The notes below the pieces were generated by a model that searched no databases, had not been told where the DNA came from, and saw nothing but the letters and a program-made list of their open reading frames with translations. Position numbers and translations under genes: made by a program. From assembly GCF_000720765.1 (NCBI RefSeq), contig NZ_JODC01000006.1, forward strand, positions 248,001 through 312,000: a DNA stretch of 64,000 nt. The letters are read 5' to 3'. Source of the DNA: Streptomyces sp. NRRL S-646. GTDB taxonomy: Bacteria > Actinomycetota > Actinomycetes > Streptomycetales > Streptomycetaceae. This document shows, one piece after another, positions 8,246-16,050 of this stretch. The first letter of the stretch is position 1. Every line of letters starts with the position of its first letter.

Positions 8246-8977
8246 ATGAGTTCTCGTCGCACGACGACCATCGCGGGATCGCTGGTCGCGGCATCTTTTT
8301 CGGCGGTGATGATCCTTTCCTGCACCGCCAGCGCGGACGACCAGGGGCCCGGCAGCAGCAAGGGGGGAAAGGCCGTCGACGAGGCACCGGCAGGTGTAAA
8401 GCTGACCACGCTCCTGCCCTCCAGGATCTCGGTCGACAATGGCTCGCAAAAAACGGCAATCACCGCCACCGTCAAGAACGAGGGGACCAAGGACAGCGGA
8501 AAGATCCAGCTTCTGGTCGTCGGTTTCGACGGCCTCACGGTCAAGAGCGTTCAAGGCTGCTCCCAGATTGACGGAAAGGATCTTCCGGCCGGCTCGAACA
8601 GCGGTTTCTCCTGCCCGATCGACAATCTCGCGGCCGGCAAGTCGAAGTCGTTCGCCGTCGACGCCACCTACGACCTGCGCAAGACCGGCAAGATCTGCCT
8701 GCCCGTGCAGTCCGGTGACGGGAAGAAGACGTACTGGCAGCAGGGACCGGTTCCGTTCGGTACGTCCAACCCGTCGCCGAACGCCCCGGCCACCCCGCTG
8801 CTCCTCGGCACCGACAACAAGCCGGTGGCCCCGGGCGGCAGCAGTGAGCTGCCCAAGACCGGTGTCGGGCGCGATGTCCTGCCGCTGGGCGCGGCGGGCG
8901 CGTCGCTGATCGTGGCCGGTGCGGCGGGGCTGTGGTGGTCCTCCCGGCGCCCGGCCCAGCAGCGGCTGCGCGGCTGA
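8246..8977 (+). CDS. LPXTG-type surface protein
   Basis: 243 residues. A signal peptide (about 1-32, ending TASA-DD) precedes a CARDB/adhesin-like beta-rich domain with two cysteine pairs (CSQ, SCP, CLP region). A C-terminal sorting signal follows: LPKTG at 202-206, a hydrophobic helix, and a basic tail ending QRLRG. It should be exported, cleaved by a sortase and attached to peptidoglycan. Streptomyces chaplins use LAXTG, so an LPKTG substrate implies a class able to accept proline. ATG 8246 is preferred over an upstream in-frame start because AAGGGGG lies 7-13 nt upstream and the signal peptide begins there. Function unknown. Confidence 0.8.
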   Translation: MSSRRTTTIAGSLVAASFSAVMILSCTASADDQGPGSSKGGKAVDEAPAGVKLTTLLPSRISVDNGSQKTAITATVKNEGTKDSGKIQLLVVGFDGLTVKSVQGCSQIDGKDLPAGSNSGFSCPIDNLAAGKSKSFAVDATYDLRKTGKICLPVQSGDGKKTYWQQGPVPFGTSNPSPNAPATPLLLGTDNKPVAPGGSSELPKTGVGRDVLPLGAAGASLIVAGAAGLWWSSRRPAQQRLRG

Positions 8978-9006
8978 GCACCCTCGCGCACACCGGTCGC
9001 CACTCC

Positions 9007-9045
9007 GCCCGCATAACCTGACGGCACATGTCAGGTTATGCGGGC
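9007..9045 (+). terminator. Perfect 16-bp hairpin after LPKTG gene
   Basis: GCCCGCATAACCTGAC (9007-9022) and GTCAGGTTATGCGGGC (9030-9045) are perfect inverted repeats with a 7-nt loop, 29 bp after the surface-protein stop. A factor-independent terminator without a U-tract is the likely role. It overlaps the apparent start of the pseudogene that follows, showing that the latter has no promoter or leader of its own. Confidence 0.75.
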
Positions 9046-9048
9046 ACG

Positions 9049-9518
9049 ATGCGTTTCGCATACACCGGGGCCGACGGTGATGAACTCGTCGCTCCGCTGC
9101 GGGAGTCGGGGCCCGCGCTCGCCGACTCCCTGCGGGAGATGCCGTATGCCGAGAACCACACGATCCACAGCGACCCGGACTTCCCGCATGCGTACTACGA
9201 GGACAGTGCGGTGCTGAGCGAGTTGGACGCGGTGAGGGCCGGTGACGTGCTCGCCGCCACCGGGCCGGATGCGGGCGGTCCGATGTGCGTTCTGCAGATC
9301 AACCACCTGGGCGGGACGCGGCGCGCGCGGTGCTGGATCCGGCGTTCGCGGTGCTCACCCCGGTCACGATCGGGCGTGCGCTCAACTTCGCCTTCGGTGC
9401 CGGGGACCGGACGGACGGGCTGTACGACGCCGGAATGCTGAAGAGGCTCGCCGGGCTGAAGGCGTCGTACGACCCGGCGAACCTCTTCCGCAGGAACTAC
9501 AGCCTCAGCGCTTGTTGA
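9049..9518 (+). pseudogene. Remnant of FAD-linked oxidase (BBE-type), truncated and frameshifted
   Basis: The first frame reads MRFAYTGADGDELVAPLRES... to QINHLGG (about 9049-9315), matching the middle of FAD-dependent berberine-bridge-like oxidoreductases. Just after QINHLGG the homology jumps to another frame, RAVLDPAFAVLTPVTIGRAL onward, ending with the characteristic YDPANLFRRNY C-terminus (about 9320-9518). The entire N-terminal FAD-binding half is absent. A deletion of the 5' part and a frameshift near 9315-9330 have destroyed the gene. It overlaps the 3' end of bioY by 14 bp. Confidence 0.8.
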
Positions 9519-10083
9519 CGAGCTTCCAGGCGGTGGGCATGACGCCCATCGCCAGGGCGGCCTTGAGGGCGTCGCCGATCAGGAACGGCGTGAGGCCGGC
9601 CGCGATCGCGGCGGACGCGGACATGTCGGCGGCATAGGCCAGGTACGGGACGCCGACGGCGTAGATGATCGCCTCGCCGAGCAGCATCGTGCCCGCCATG
9701 CGCAGCACGGAGCGGTCGGCGCCGCGGCGGGCCAGGGCGCCCACCACGGTGGAGGCGAGGAGCATGCCGAGGATGTAGCCGAAGGAGACGGAGACACCGG
9801 AGCTGCCGCCCGCGAACCACGGCACACCGGCGAGTCCGGCCAGCGCGTACAGCACGAGCGAGGCCAGGCCGCGGCTCGCGCCGAGCGTCGTGCCGACCAG
9901 CAGCGCGGCGAAGGTCTGGCCGGTCACCGGCACCGGGGAGCCCGGGACGGGGACGGAGATCTGAGCCGCGAGGCCGGTGAGCGCGGCGCCGCCGAGCACG
10001 AGTGCCACGTCCCGGACGCGGGACGCGGGGAGCAGGTCGGCGAGGACCTCGCGGGGGCGGGCGGTGACGGCGGCGGTGCTCAT
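9505..10083 (-). CDS. bioY: Biotin transporter S component BioY
   Basis: 192 residues with about six membrane helices. Diagnostic segments are ISVPVPGSPVPVTGQTFA, the GLAGVPWFAGG loop, and SFGYILGML. BioY binds biotin in the membrane and works with an energy-coupling module (BioM/BioN or a shared ECF module); neither gene is adjacent, so it presumably shares a module encoded elsewhere. ATG 10083 begins MSTAAVTARP; an in-frame ATG 29 codons upstream would add a segment with no family match. Confidence 0.92.
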   Translation of the reverse strand: MSTAAVTARPREVLADLLPASRVRDVALVLGGAALTGLAAQISVPVPGSPVPVTGQTFAALLVGTTLGASRGLASLVLYALAGLAGVPWFAGGSSGVSVSFGYILGMLLASTVVGALARRGADRSVLRMAGTMLLGEAIIYAVGVPYLAYAADMSASAAIAAGLTPFLIGDALKAALAMGVMPTAWKLVNKR

Positions 10084-10507
10084 TGGGGACTCCGCGGGTG
10101 ACGGGGACATGCTGGGACACGGTGACGCTATCCCAGCGGCCTGGAGCCGATCACCGTCAGCGGTCGACAAAGGCTGGAACGCGGGCTTGGTGGGCTCCGG
10201 ACAAACAGTGCTGGTTACACGGGGTTTCGCGTGATACCGGTCACTGAGGCAGGGAGGCCGTGCTCACCTGGCAGGAGGCGGGCAGGCCTGTAGGGTCTCA
10301 CCAAATGAATCCTAGTGGTCTGGCCGGATTCACCTTCTCTGGCCTACCCTTCGAGCCATGGTTGCCCAGGCCCGGAACTTCACGTCGCGTCGCTATGTCG
10401 ACCTGCGACGCCAGGGTGCTGCCACCTGTCGCCGTCCGGTGTGAGGCGGGCCGCGGCGCGCCTCGACCTCCGAGACGTGTCGGCCCCGTTCCCGAGGACG
10501 GTCTCCC
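10084..10507. other. Divergent intergenic region bioY / ROK regulator
   Basis: 424 bp without a convincing gene. It contains an imperfect inverted repeat GGTTACACG...CGTGATACC around 10213-10239 near bioY. A possible -10-like TAGGGT lies at 10291-10296, and the perfect repeat TGAATCC/GGATTCA (10306-10332) is annotated separately. The region must hold the bioY promoter and that of the ROK gene. Confidence 0.5.
10306..10332. promoter_or_regulatory. Candidate operator upstream of ROK regulator
   Basis: Perfect 7-bp inverted repeat TGAATCC (10306-10312) and GGATTCA (10326-10332) with a 13-bp spacer. It lies just downstream of a possible -10 TAGGGT (10291-10296), a position suited to autorepression by the ROK protein encoded 175 bp further on. 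This is inference from symmetry and location only. Confidence 0.35.
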
Positions 10508-11695
10508 ATGCCCTCTGCCCTGGCATCCACCCTTGCGTCCCCTTCCACTTCCACCCGCCGCCGGACCAGCGCGAGCGTCGTGCTGCGGTCCGTTCTGGAG
10601 CACGGCCCGGTGGCCCGCAGCACCATCGCCCGGCTGACCGGTCTTTCGCCGGCGTCGGTGACGGACTACTGCGCCCGATTCACCGAACTGGGCCTGATCC
10701 GCGAGTCCGCCGTGCCCCGGCGGTCGAACGGGGTGGGCCGCCCGCACGTCCCCGTCGACCTGGACGACTCCCGGTTCGTGGTCGGCGGGGTGCATGTGGC
10801 GGTGCCGTACACCACGGTCGCGCTGCTCGATCTGCGCGGCCGGGTGGTGGCGCGGCGCGAGCTGAAGCACGAGCGCACCGATCCCGGGTGGGTGCTGGCC
10901 CGGGCCGCCGAGGAGCTCGGGGCGCTGCTGGCCGGCAACCCCCGTTGCCGAGCTCTCGGTGTCGGCGTGGCCGTCGGCGGCTGGGTGGACCGGGAGTCCG
11001 GGACCGTCGTGGAGCACGCGCTGCTCGGCTGGCGGGACGTTGCGGTGCGGGAGGTGCTCGGCGCGCGCACCGGGCTGCCGGTTCATGTGGACGGCCACGC
11101 GCGGGCGCTGGTCAACGCGGAGCGGCTGTTCGGGCGGGCGCGGGGCGGCGGAAGCATGCTGCATCTGTTCGTCGGCAACGTCGTCGACGCGGCCTTCGCC
11201 ACCCACGACGAGGTGCACCACGGGCCCCGCTCCCAGGCCGGCGCCATCGCGCATCTGCCGGTGCCGGGCGGCACGGAGCCCTGCGCCTGCGGGCGGACCG
11301 GCTGCCTGCAGGCCGAGTTGAGCGAGCGGACGCTGTGCCGGCGGGCGCGGGAGGCGGGCGTCACCGACGGTGTGAATCCGATGCACGTGGTCGCGGCGGC
11401 CGCCGCGGACGATCCGGAGGCCGTACGGCTGCTGGTGGAGCGGGCGGGCGCCATCGGGCGGGCGGCGCGGCTGCTGCTGGATGTGCTGAATCCGGAGACG
11501 GTGGTCGTGACGGAGGTCGGGATCATTCACCGGGAGGACTGCCTGAACGCGTTGCGCGAAGGGGTCGGCGACGAGCGGGCGGCTGCCGTCGTACCGACGA
11601 GTTTTCCGGATTCGGTGCTCGCGGTGGCGGGCGGTTCGGTGGCCCTCGACGTGCTCTACCGGGATCCGCTGGCCGCTCGACCTGAGGCTATTTAA
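10508..11695 (+). CDS. ROK-family transcriptional regulator
   Basis: 395 residues. An N-terminal winged helix-turn-helix (about 20-65, RSTIARLTGLSPASVTDYCA) is followed by the ROK/ribokinase-like fold. The zinc motif is intact as CACGRTGC. The ATP-binding DxGxT of sugar kinases is not preserved (GGVHVAVPYTTVAL), so it is a regulator and not a kinase. ROK repressors respond to small ligands, usually sugars or their phosphates. Its position directly upstream of, and co-oriented with, the sulfonate-type operon suggests it controls that operon, although a 250-bp leader with its own small ORF separates them. Confidence 0.88.
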   Translation: MPSALASTLASPSTSTRRRTSASVVLRSVLEHGPVARSTIARLTGLSPASVTDYCARFTELGLIRESAVPRRSNGVGRPHVPVDLDDSRFVVGGVHVAVPYTTVALLDLRGRVVARRELKHERTDPGWVLARAAEELGALLAGNPRCRALGVGVAVGGWVDRESGTVVEHALLGWRDVAVREVLGARTGLPVHVDGHARALVNAERLFGRARGGGSMLHLFVGNVVDAAFATHDEVHHGPRSQAGAIAHLPVPGGTEPCACGRTGCLQAELSERTLCRRAREAGVTDGVNPMHVVAAAAADDPEAVRLLVERAGAIGRAARLLLDVLNPETVVVTEVGIIHREDCLNALREGVGDERAAAVVPTSFPDSVLAVAGGSVALDVLYRDPLAARPEAI

Positions 11696-11712
11696 TTCAG
11701 AATCGCGGAATA

Positions 11713-11718
11713 TTGACA
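11713..11718 (+). promoter_or_regulatory. TTGACA, candidate -35 element of the sulfur operon
   Basis: TTGACA lies 18 bp after the ROK gene stop. With normal spacing, transcription would start near 11746-11750, making the short ORF at 11750 leaderless or nearly so. The -10 is poor (CAGGAA/GGAACA), so the assignment is tentative. Confidence 0.4.
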
Positions 11719-11749
11719 GGGCTCGCCACCGGCCAGGAACATCGTACTC

Positions 11750-11788
11750 ATGAGCCCGATCGTGAGCTGTCGCACCCTTTGTTGCTGA
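11750..11788 (+). CDS. 12-residue Cys-rich leader peptide, candidate cysteine-responsive attenuator
   Basis: ATG 11750 opens MSPIVSCRTLCC and stops at TGA 11786-11788. Three of twelve codons are Cys, and the last two sense codons are TGT TGC. AGGAA lies 11 nt upstream. A small inverted repeat ACACG/CGTGT (11788-11803) begins at the stop codon. It is followed by about 115 nt of C/T-rich RNA with several CTCC blocks that could pair with the GGAG (11936-11939) of the substrate-binding protein. Polycysteine short ORFs act as cysteine-sensing attenuators before sulfur operons in mycobacteria. Here stalling at Cys codons when cysteine is scarce would be expected to raise expression of the transporter. 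Existence of the peptide is unproven. Confidence 0.55.
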   Translation: MSPIVSCRTLCC

Positions 11789-11946
11789 CACGTTGCCGCG
11801 TGTGAAGCGCTCATTTCCTCCTGCGTAAATACCGCGCGAATTCCCTCCCCCTGGCGTTCTCCTGCCGGAATTCCGTCTGCGCTCTTCCCCTCCGCGCTCC
11901 CCTCTTTTCCTGCGCTCCTCCCCTCTGAACCTCACGGAGTCCTGCC

Positions 11947-13014
11947 ATGCATTCCTCTGCCGTGCCGGGTGTCGACCGACGGCTCTTTCTCACCTCAGTG
12001 CTCGGTGCCGCAGCCGGTGTCGCCGGTCTGAGCGGCTGCGCGGGCGGCAGTGCATCCGCCGACAGCAAAGGCGTCTCGACCGCGCCGCTCGCCGACAGGG
12101 TCCCGGCCGGTACGAGCCTGAAGATCGCCTCGTATCAGAACACGGAGCAACTCCAGTTCAGGTTGGCCAAGTTGGGCGGCCTGCCGTTCAAGGTGTCGAG
12201 CTGGTTGAACATCGGCGCCGGTCCGGACGTGATCAACGCTTTCCGCGCCAAATCCCTGGACGTCGCCAACAACGCGGGAATCCCGCCGATCCAGGCGCAC
12301 TACCAGGGCTTCGACGCGAAGATCGTCGCAATCAACATCACCCGCAAGCCGAATTACCTCTTCGCCACCAAGCCCGGCAGCGACATCCGGTCGGTCGCCG
12401 ACTTCAAGGGCAGGAAACTCGCCTTCTCGCAGGGCCAGGCCCAAGGTGTCGTACTCCTGCGGGCGCTGAAGAAGGCGGGACTCAAGTACGACGAGGTCGA
12501 CCTCGTCCCGCTGACCAGCAACCAGTTCCTGACCGCCCTGCAGTCCGGCCAGGTGGACATCGCACCGCTCCCCAACCAGCAGGCGCCCGCCTATCTGGGG
12601 CAGTACGAGTCCAAGGGCGCCCACGCCATCACCACGGACGTCGTCGACCTCCTCAACCTGCTGTGGGCACCGACCTCCGTGCTCAACGACCCCGCGAAGG
12701 CCGCCGCGGTCGCCGCGTACATCCCGTACTGGGCCAAGGGCCAGGTCTGGACGTACGAGAACCCCGACGCCTGGAACGAGGAGTTCTACGTCAAGACGCA
12801 GAACCTGACCCTCGCGCAGGCCCGCGGCATCAGCAAGCTCGCCAACAAGCCGTTGTTCCCGCCGAGTTGGGGCGAAGCGATCAAGTGGGAGCAGGAGACC
12901 GCCGATCTGCTGGCGGAGGGCGGCTTCGTGAAGAAGTTCGACGTCTCCTCGCTCTTCGACCACCGCTTCGAGTCCATCGCCGCCAAGGCCGTGCCGGCGG
13001 AGTACCGGAGGTGA
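11947..13014 (+). CDS. ABC transporter substrate-binding lipoprotein, sulfonate/taurine (SsuA-like)
   Basis: 355 residues. The N-terminus is RRLFLTSVLGAAAGVAG followed by lipobox LSGC, giving a lipid-anchored Cys near residue 29; the twin Arg may allow Tat export. The mature part is the type-2 periplasmic fold of the SsuA/TauA/NrtA group (LKIASYQNTEQLQFRLAKLG, and GAGPDVINAF marking the ligand region). It captures an organosulfonate for import. GGAG lies 7 nt before ATG 11947. It is first in a tight operon: the permease starts 5 bp after it, then the ATPase. Nitrate or another oxyanion cannot be excluded, but the downstream desulfonation enzymes favour sulfonates. Confidence 0.88.
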   Translation: MHSSAVPGVDRRLFLTSVLGAAAGVAGLSGCAGGSASADSKGVSTAPLADRVPAGTSLKIASYQNTEQLQFRLAKLGGLPFKVSSWLNIGAGPDVINAFRAKSLDVANNAGIPPIQAHYQGFDAKIVAINITRKPNYLFATKPGSDIRSVADFKGRKLAFSQGQAQGVVLLRALKKAGLKYDEVDLVPLTSNQFLTALQSGQVDIAPLPNQQAPAYLGQYESKGAHAITTDVVDLLNLLWAPTSVLNDPAKAAAVAAYIPYWAKGQVWTYENPDAWNEEFYVKTQNLTLAQARGISKLANKPLFPPSWGEAIKWEQETADLLAEGGFVKKFDVSSLFDHRFESIAAKAVPAEYRR

Positions 13015-13019
13015 CCGCC

Positions 13020-13865
13020 GTGACCACCACCACGACCGCCGCACCCCCGGTGCAGGCTAGGGAACAGGCCCATCCGGTACGGCGCCGCCGCCGCGGCCTC
13101 TCCCCCGGCAGGCGCCTGCCCGCCTCCAGGCTGATCGGCCCCGCCCTCCTCCTCGCCCTGTGGGCCGCCGCCTCGGCCGCCGGACAGCTCGACCCGGGCG
13201 CGATCCCCGCGCCCTGGACGGTGCTGCGGACCGCCGGCCGCCTGTGGAGCGCCGGGACGCTGCCCACGGACATCCTGACCTCCCTCGAACGGGCCGCGTA
13301 CGGCTTCGCGATCGGCCTCGCGGCCGGGGTCGTCCTGGCGCTGGCCGCCGGCCTCAGCCGGGTCGGCGAGGCGCTGATCGACGGGACCGTGAACCTCAAC
13401 CGGGCGATCCCGACGCTCGGCCTGATCCCGCTGTTCATCCTCTGGCTGGGCATCGGCGAGACGTTCAAGATCGCGATCATCGCGATCGTCGTCTACGTCC
13501 CGATCTATCTGAACACGCACTCCGCGCTGTCCGGCATCGACAGCCGCTATGTCGAACTCGCCGAGGTGCAGGGGCTCTCCCGCTTCCGGTTCATCCGCCA
13601 GATCGTCGTCCCCGGCGCCCTGCCCGGGTTCTTCGTGGGACTCCGGCTCGGGGTGACCGGCTCCTGGCTGGGCCTGGTGGTTCTTGAGCAGATCAACGCC
13701 ACCAGCGGACTCGGCTACATGATGTTCCAGGCCCAGAACTACGGCCAGTCCGACGTCATCCTCGTGGGACTGCTCGTCTACGGGATCTTCGGCCTGGTCT
13801 CCGACAGCGCGGTCCGTCTCATCGAACGGAGGGTGCTGTCATGGCGCCGCACACTGAGCAGCTGA
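13020..13865 (+). CDS. ABC transporter permease, sulfonate type (SsuC-like)
   Basis: 281 residues with six membrane helices and the EAA loop near residues 180-200 (ELAEVQGLSRFRFIRQIVVP), which contacts the ATPase. Family: TauC/SsuC/NrtB. Two GTG starts are possible (13011 and 13020). GGAGG at 13007-13011 fits only the second (8 nt), so 13020 is chosen. The N-terminal 40 residues are basic and proline-rich and longer than usual. The 3' end overlaps the ATPase gene by 25 bp. Confidence 0.9.
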   Translation: MTTTTTAAPPVQAREQAHPVRRRRRGLSPGRRLPASRLIGPALLLALWAAASAAGQLDPGAIPAPWTVLRTAGRLWSAGTLPTDILTSLERAAYGFAIGLAAGVVLALAAGLSRVGEALIDGTVNLNRAIPTLGLIPLFILWLGIGETFKIAIIAIVVYVPIYLNTHSALSGIDSRYVELAEVQGLSRFRFIRQIVVPGALPGFFVGLRLGVTGSWLGLVVLEQINATSGLGYMMFQAQNYGQSDVILVGLLVYGIFGLVSDSAVRLIERRVLSWRRTLSS

Positions 13866-14557
13866 CCCGGCCCGCCGTCCAACTCCGGGGCCTTACACGG
13901 TCGTTCGAGGGGCGTACCGTCCTCGACGGCATTGACCTCGACCTCCCGGCGGGGCAGTTCACGGCGCTGCTCGGGCACAGCGGCTCCGGCAAGAGCACGC
14001 TGCTGCGGGCGATCGCGGGGCTGGACCACAAGGTCGTCGGCAGCGGGCAGCTCACTGCACCGGAGAAGGTGTCCGTGGTCTTCCAGGACTCCCGGCTGCT
14101 GCCCTGGCGGCGGGTCCTGGACAACGTACTCCTCGGCCTGGACGGCAAGGACGCCGAGCAGAAGGGCCGCGCGGCCCTCGCCGAGGTGGGCCTCGCCGGC
14201 CGGGAGCGGGCCTGGCCGAGCGAGCTTTCCGGCGGGGAGGCCCAGCGGGCGGCGCTGGCGCGGTCGCTGGTCCGTGAGCCCGAACTGCTGCTGGCCGATG
14301 AGCCGTTCGGGGCACTGGACGCACTGACGCGCATCAAGATGCACGCGCTGCTGCAAGAGCTGTGGCGGCGGCATCAGCCGTCGGTGCTGCTCGTCACGCA
14401 TGACGTGGACGAGGCGATCGTGCTCGCCGAGCGGGTGCTTGTGCTCGACGCCGGGGGCGTCGCTCTCGATCTGGCCATCGAGCGGGGTGCGGCTGCGCGC
14501 GGCGAGTACCGGGAACGGTTGCTGGCGGCGTTGGGGGTGACCGAAGGCCTGGAGTGA
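13841..14557 (+). CDS. ABC transporter ATP-binding protein, sulfonate type (SsuB-like)
   Basis: 238 residues. Walker A is GHSGSGKS, the Q-loop is in VVFQDSRLLPW (the FQD..LLPW form of SsuB/TauB), the signature is LSGGEAQRAALAR, Walker B LLLADEPFGALDA, and the switch His is in LLVTHDVDEA. It energises the importer formed with the preceding permease and lipoprotein. Start ATG 13841 lies within the permease gene, implying translational coupling. Confidence 0.93.
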   Translation: MAPHTEQLTRPAVQLRGLTRSFEGRTVLDGIDLDLPAGQFTALLGHSGSGKSTLLRAIAGLDHKVVGSGQLTAPEKVSVVFQDSRLLPWRRVLDNVLLGLDGKDAEQKGRAALAEVGLAGRERAWPSELSGGEAQRAALARSLVREPELLLADEPFGALDALTRIKMHALLQELWRRHQPSVLLVTHDVDEAIVLAERVLVLDAGGVALDLAIERGAAARGEYRERLLAALGVTEGLE

Positions 14558-14561
14558 CCGG

Positions 14562-14637
14562 CCTCGGGGGCTGCCGCCCCCGAACCCCCGCTTTCGGCCC
14601 TTAAGGGGCCTCGTCCTCAGACGCCGGACGGGCTGAA
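14562..14637. repeat. Modular intergenic repeat, copy 2
   Basis: The block contains GGGGGCTGCCGCCCCCGAAC, then the core GTCCTCAGACGCCGGACGGG with one base changed from copy 1. It lies in the 137-bp gap between the ATPase and the monooxygenase. If it acts as a transcript end, the two downstream enzymes would need partial read-through or their own promoter. Confidence 0.7.
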
Positions 14638-14694
14638 ATGCCGCGACCGGCAGCCCACAAGTCCGCCTCCGACAAGCCCTCCCAAAGGACAACC

Positions 14695-16035
14695 ATGCCC
14701 CGCCAGCTCCACCTCAACGCCTTCCTCATGAACACCGGCCATCACGAAGCCTCCTGGCGGCTTCCCGAAAGCGATCCGTACGCGCACGTCGAGCTGGGCC
14801 ACTATGTGCGGCTCGCCCGGATCGCCGAACGCGGCACCTTCGACTCGCTCTTTCTCGCCGACGGGCCGCAGTTGTGGGGCAGTCTCGCCCAGCGTCCCGC
14901 GGGCGCCCTGGAGCCGCTGACCCTGCTGACCGCGCTGGCGACGGCCACCGAGCACATCGGGCTGATCGCCACCGCCTCCACCTCGTACAACTCCCCCTAC
15001 AACCTGGCCCGCAAGTTCGCCTCCCTGGACATCATCAGCGGCGGCCGGGCGGGCTGGAACATCGTCACCACGGCGGGTGCCGAGGCCGCGCGCAACTTCG
15101 GTCTGGAGCACGAGCCCGCCCACGCGGACCGGTACGCCCGCGCCGCCGAGTTCCTCGACGTGGCGCTGAAGCTCTGGGACAGCTGGGAGGACGACGCCGT
15201 CGTCGGCGACAAGGCGGCCGGCGTCTGGGGCGACGACACGAAGATCCATCCGCCTCGGCACCAGGGGACGTACTTCAGCGTCGAGGGCGCGCTCAATGTG
15301 CCCCGTTCGCCGCAGGGTTACCCGCTCCTCGTGCAGGCGGGTTCGAGCGAGGACGGGAAGGCGTTCGCGGCGCGGTACGCGGAGGCGGTGTTCACCGCGC
15401 AGCAGACCCTGGCCGACGCCCAGGCCTTCTACGCCGACCTCAAGTCCCGTACGGCGGCGGCCGGCCGGGATCCCGGGCACATCAAGGTGCTGCCCGGGAT
15501 CGTGCCGGTCATCGGGTCGACGGAGGCCGAGGCGCGGGCGAACGAGCAGGTCCTGGAGGACCACATCGTGTACACGCACGGCGTGGACCGGCTGGAGCGG
15601 CTTCTCCAACTCCCGCAGGGGGCACTGGAGCTGGACGCCCGGCTGCCGTCCGACCTGCCGCCGGAGGACGCGATCGAGGGTGCCAAGAGCCGCTACACGC
15701 TCGTCGTCGAACTCGCCCGGCGCGAGCGCCTCACCGTCCGGCAGCTGATCGGCCGGCTCGGCGGCGGACGCGGCCACCTCACCTTCGCCGGCACGCCCGA
15801 GCAGGTCGCCGACGCGATCGAGACGTGGTTCACGCAGGGCGCCGCCGACGGGTTCAACATCATGCCCGCCGTGCTGCCCTCCGGGCTCGAGACCTTCGTC
15901 GACCAGGTCGTCCCGATCCTCCGCGCCCGCGGTCTGCTCCGGAACGAGTACGGCCCCCGCCAGACCCTCCGGGAGCGCTACGGCCTCCCCCGCCCCGCCA
16001 ACCAGTACGCCCCTCAGGAACCCGCCCTCGTCTGA
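14695..16035 (+). CDS. Flavin-dependent monooxygenase, NtaA/SnaA/DszA family (organosulfur or sulfonate desulfurisation)
   Basis: 446 residues, LLM-class bacterial luciferase-like fold. Family marks include LHLNAFLMNTGHHEASWR at the start, ARIAERGTFDSLFLADG, the substrate loop TASTSYNSPYNLARKFASLD, and SGGRAGWNIVTT followed by ARNFG. Members use reduced FMN from a separate reductase to cleave nitrilotriacetate, dibenzothiophene sulfone or other C-S/C-N bonds. Placement behind a sulfonate importer and before a TauD-like dioxygenase suggests release of sulfite from imported organosulfur. No flavin reductase gene is nearby. AAAGGA lies before ATG 14695, so upstream in-frame codons are discounted. 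Confidence 0.88.
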   Translation: MPRQLHLNAFLMNTGHHEASWRLPESDPYAHVELGHYVRLARIAERGTFDSLFLADGPQLWGSLAQRPAGALEPLTLLTALATATEHIGLIATASTSYNSPYNLARKFASLDIISGGRAGWNIVTTAGAEAARNFGLEHEPAHADRYARAAEFLDVALKLWDSWEDDAVVGDKAAGVWGDDTKIHPPRHQGTYFSVEGALNVPRSPQGYPLLVQAGSSEDGKAFAARYAEAVFTAQQTLADAQAFYADLKSRTAAAGRDPGHIKVLPGIVPVIGSTEAEARANEQVLEDHIVYTHGVDRLERLLQLPQGALELDARLPSDLPPEDAIEGAKSRYTLVVELARRERLTVRQLIGRLGGGRGHLTFAGTPEQVADAIETWFTQGAADGFNIMPAVLPSGLETFVDQVVPILRARGLLRNEYGPRQTLRERYGLPRPANQYAPQEPALV

Positions 16036-16050
16036 AAGGACCGACCACCA

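Noticed and set aside
10201..10244. Biotin-repressor (BioQ/BirA) operator before bioY
   Set aside because: An imperfect GGTTACACG/CGTGATACC repeat exists, but it does not match the operator forms I know, so no specific call is made.
14606..14637. Earlier in-frame start for the monooxygenase at 14638
   Set aside because: That ATG lies at the edge of the dispersed repeat; family similarity and the AAAGGA ribosome-binding site both point to ATG 14695.
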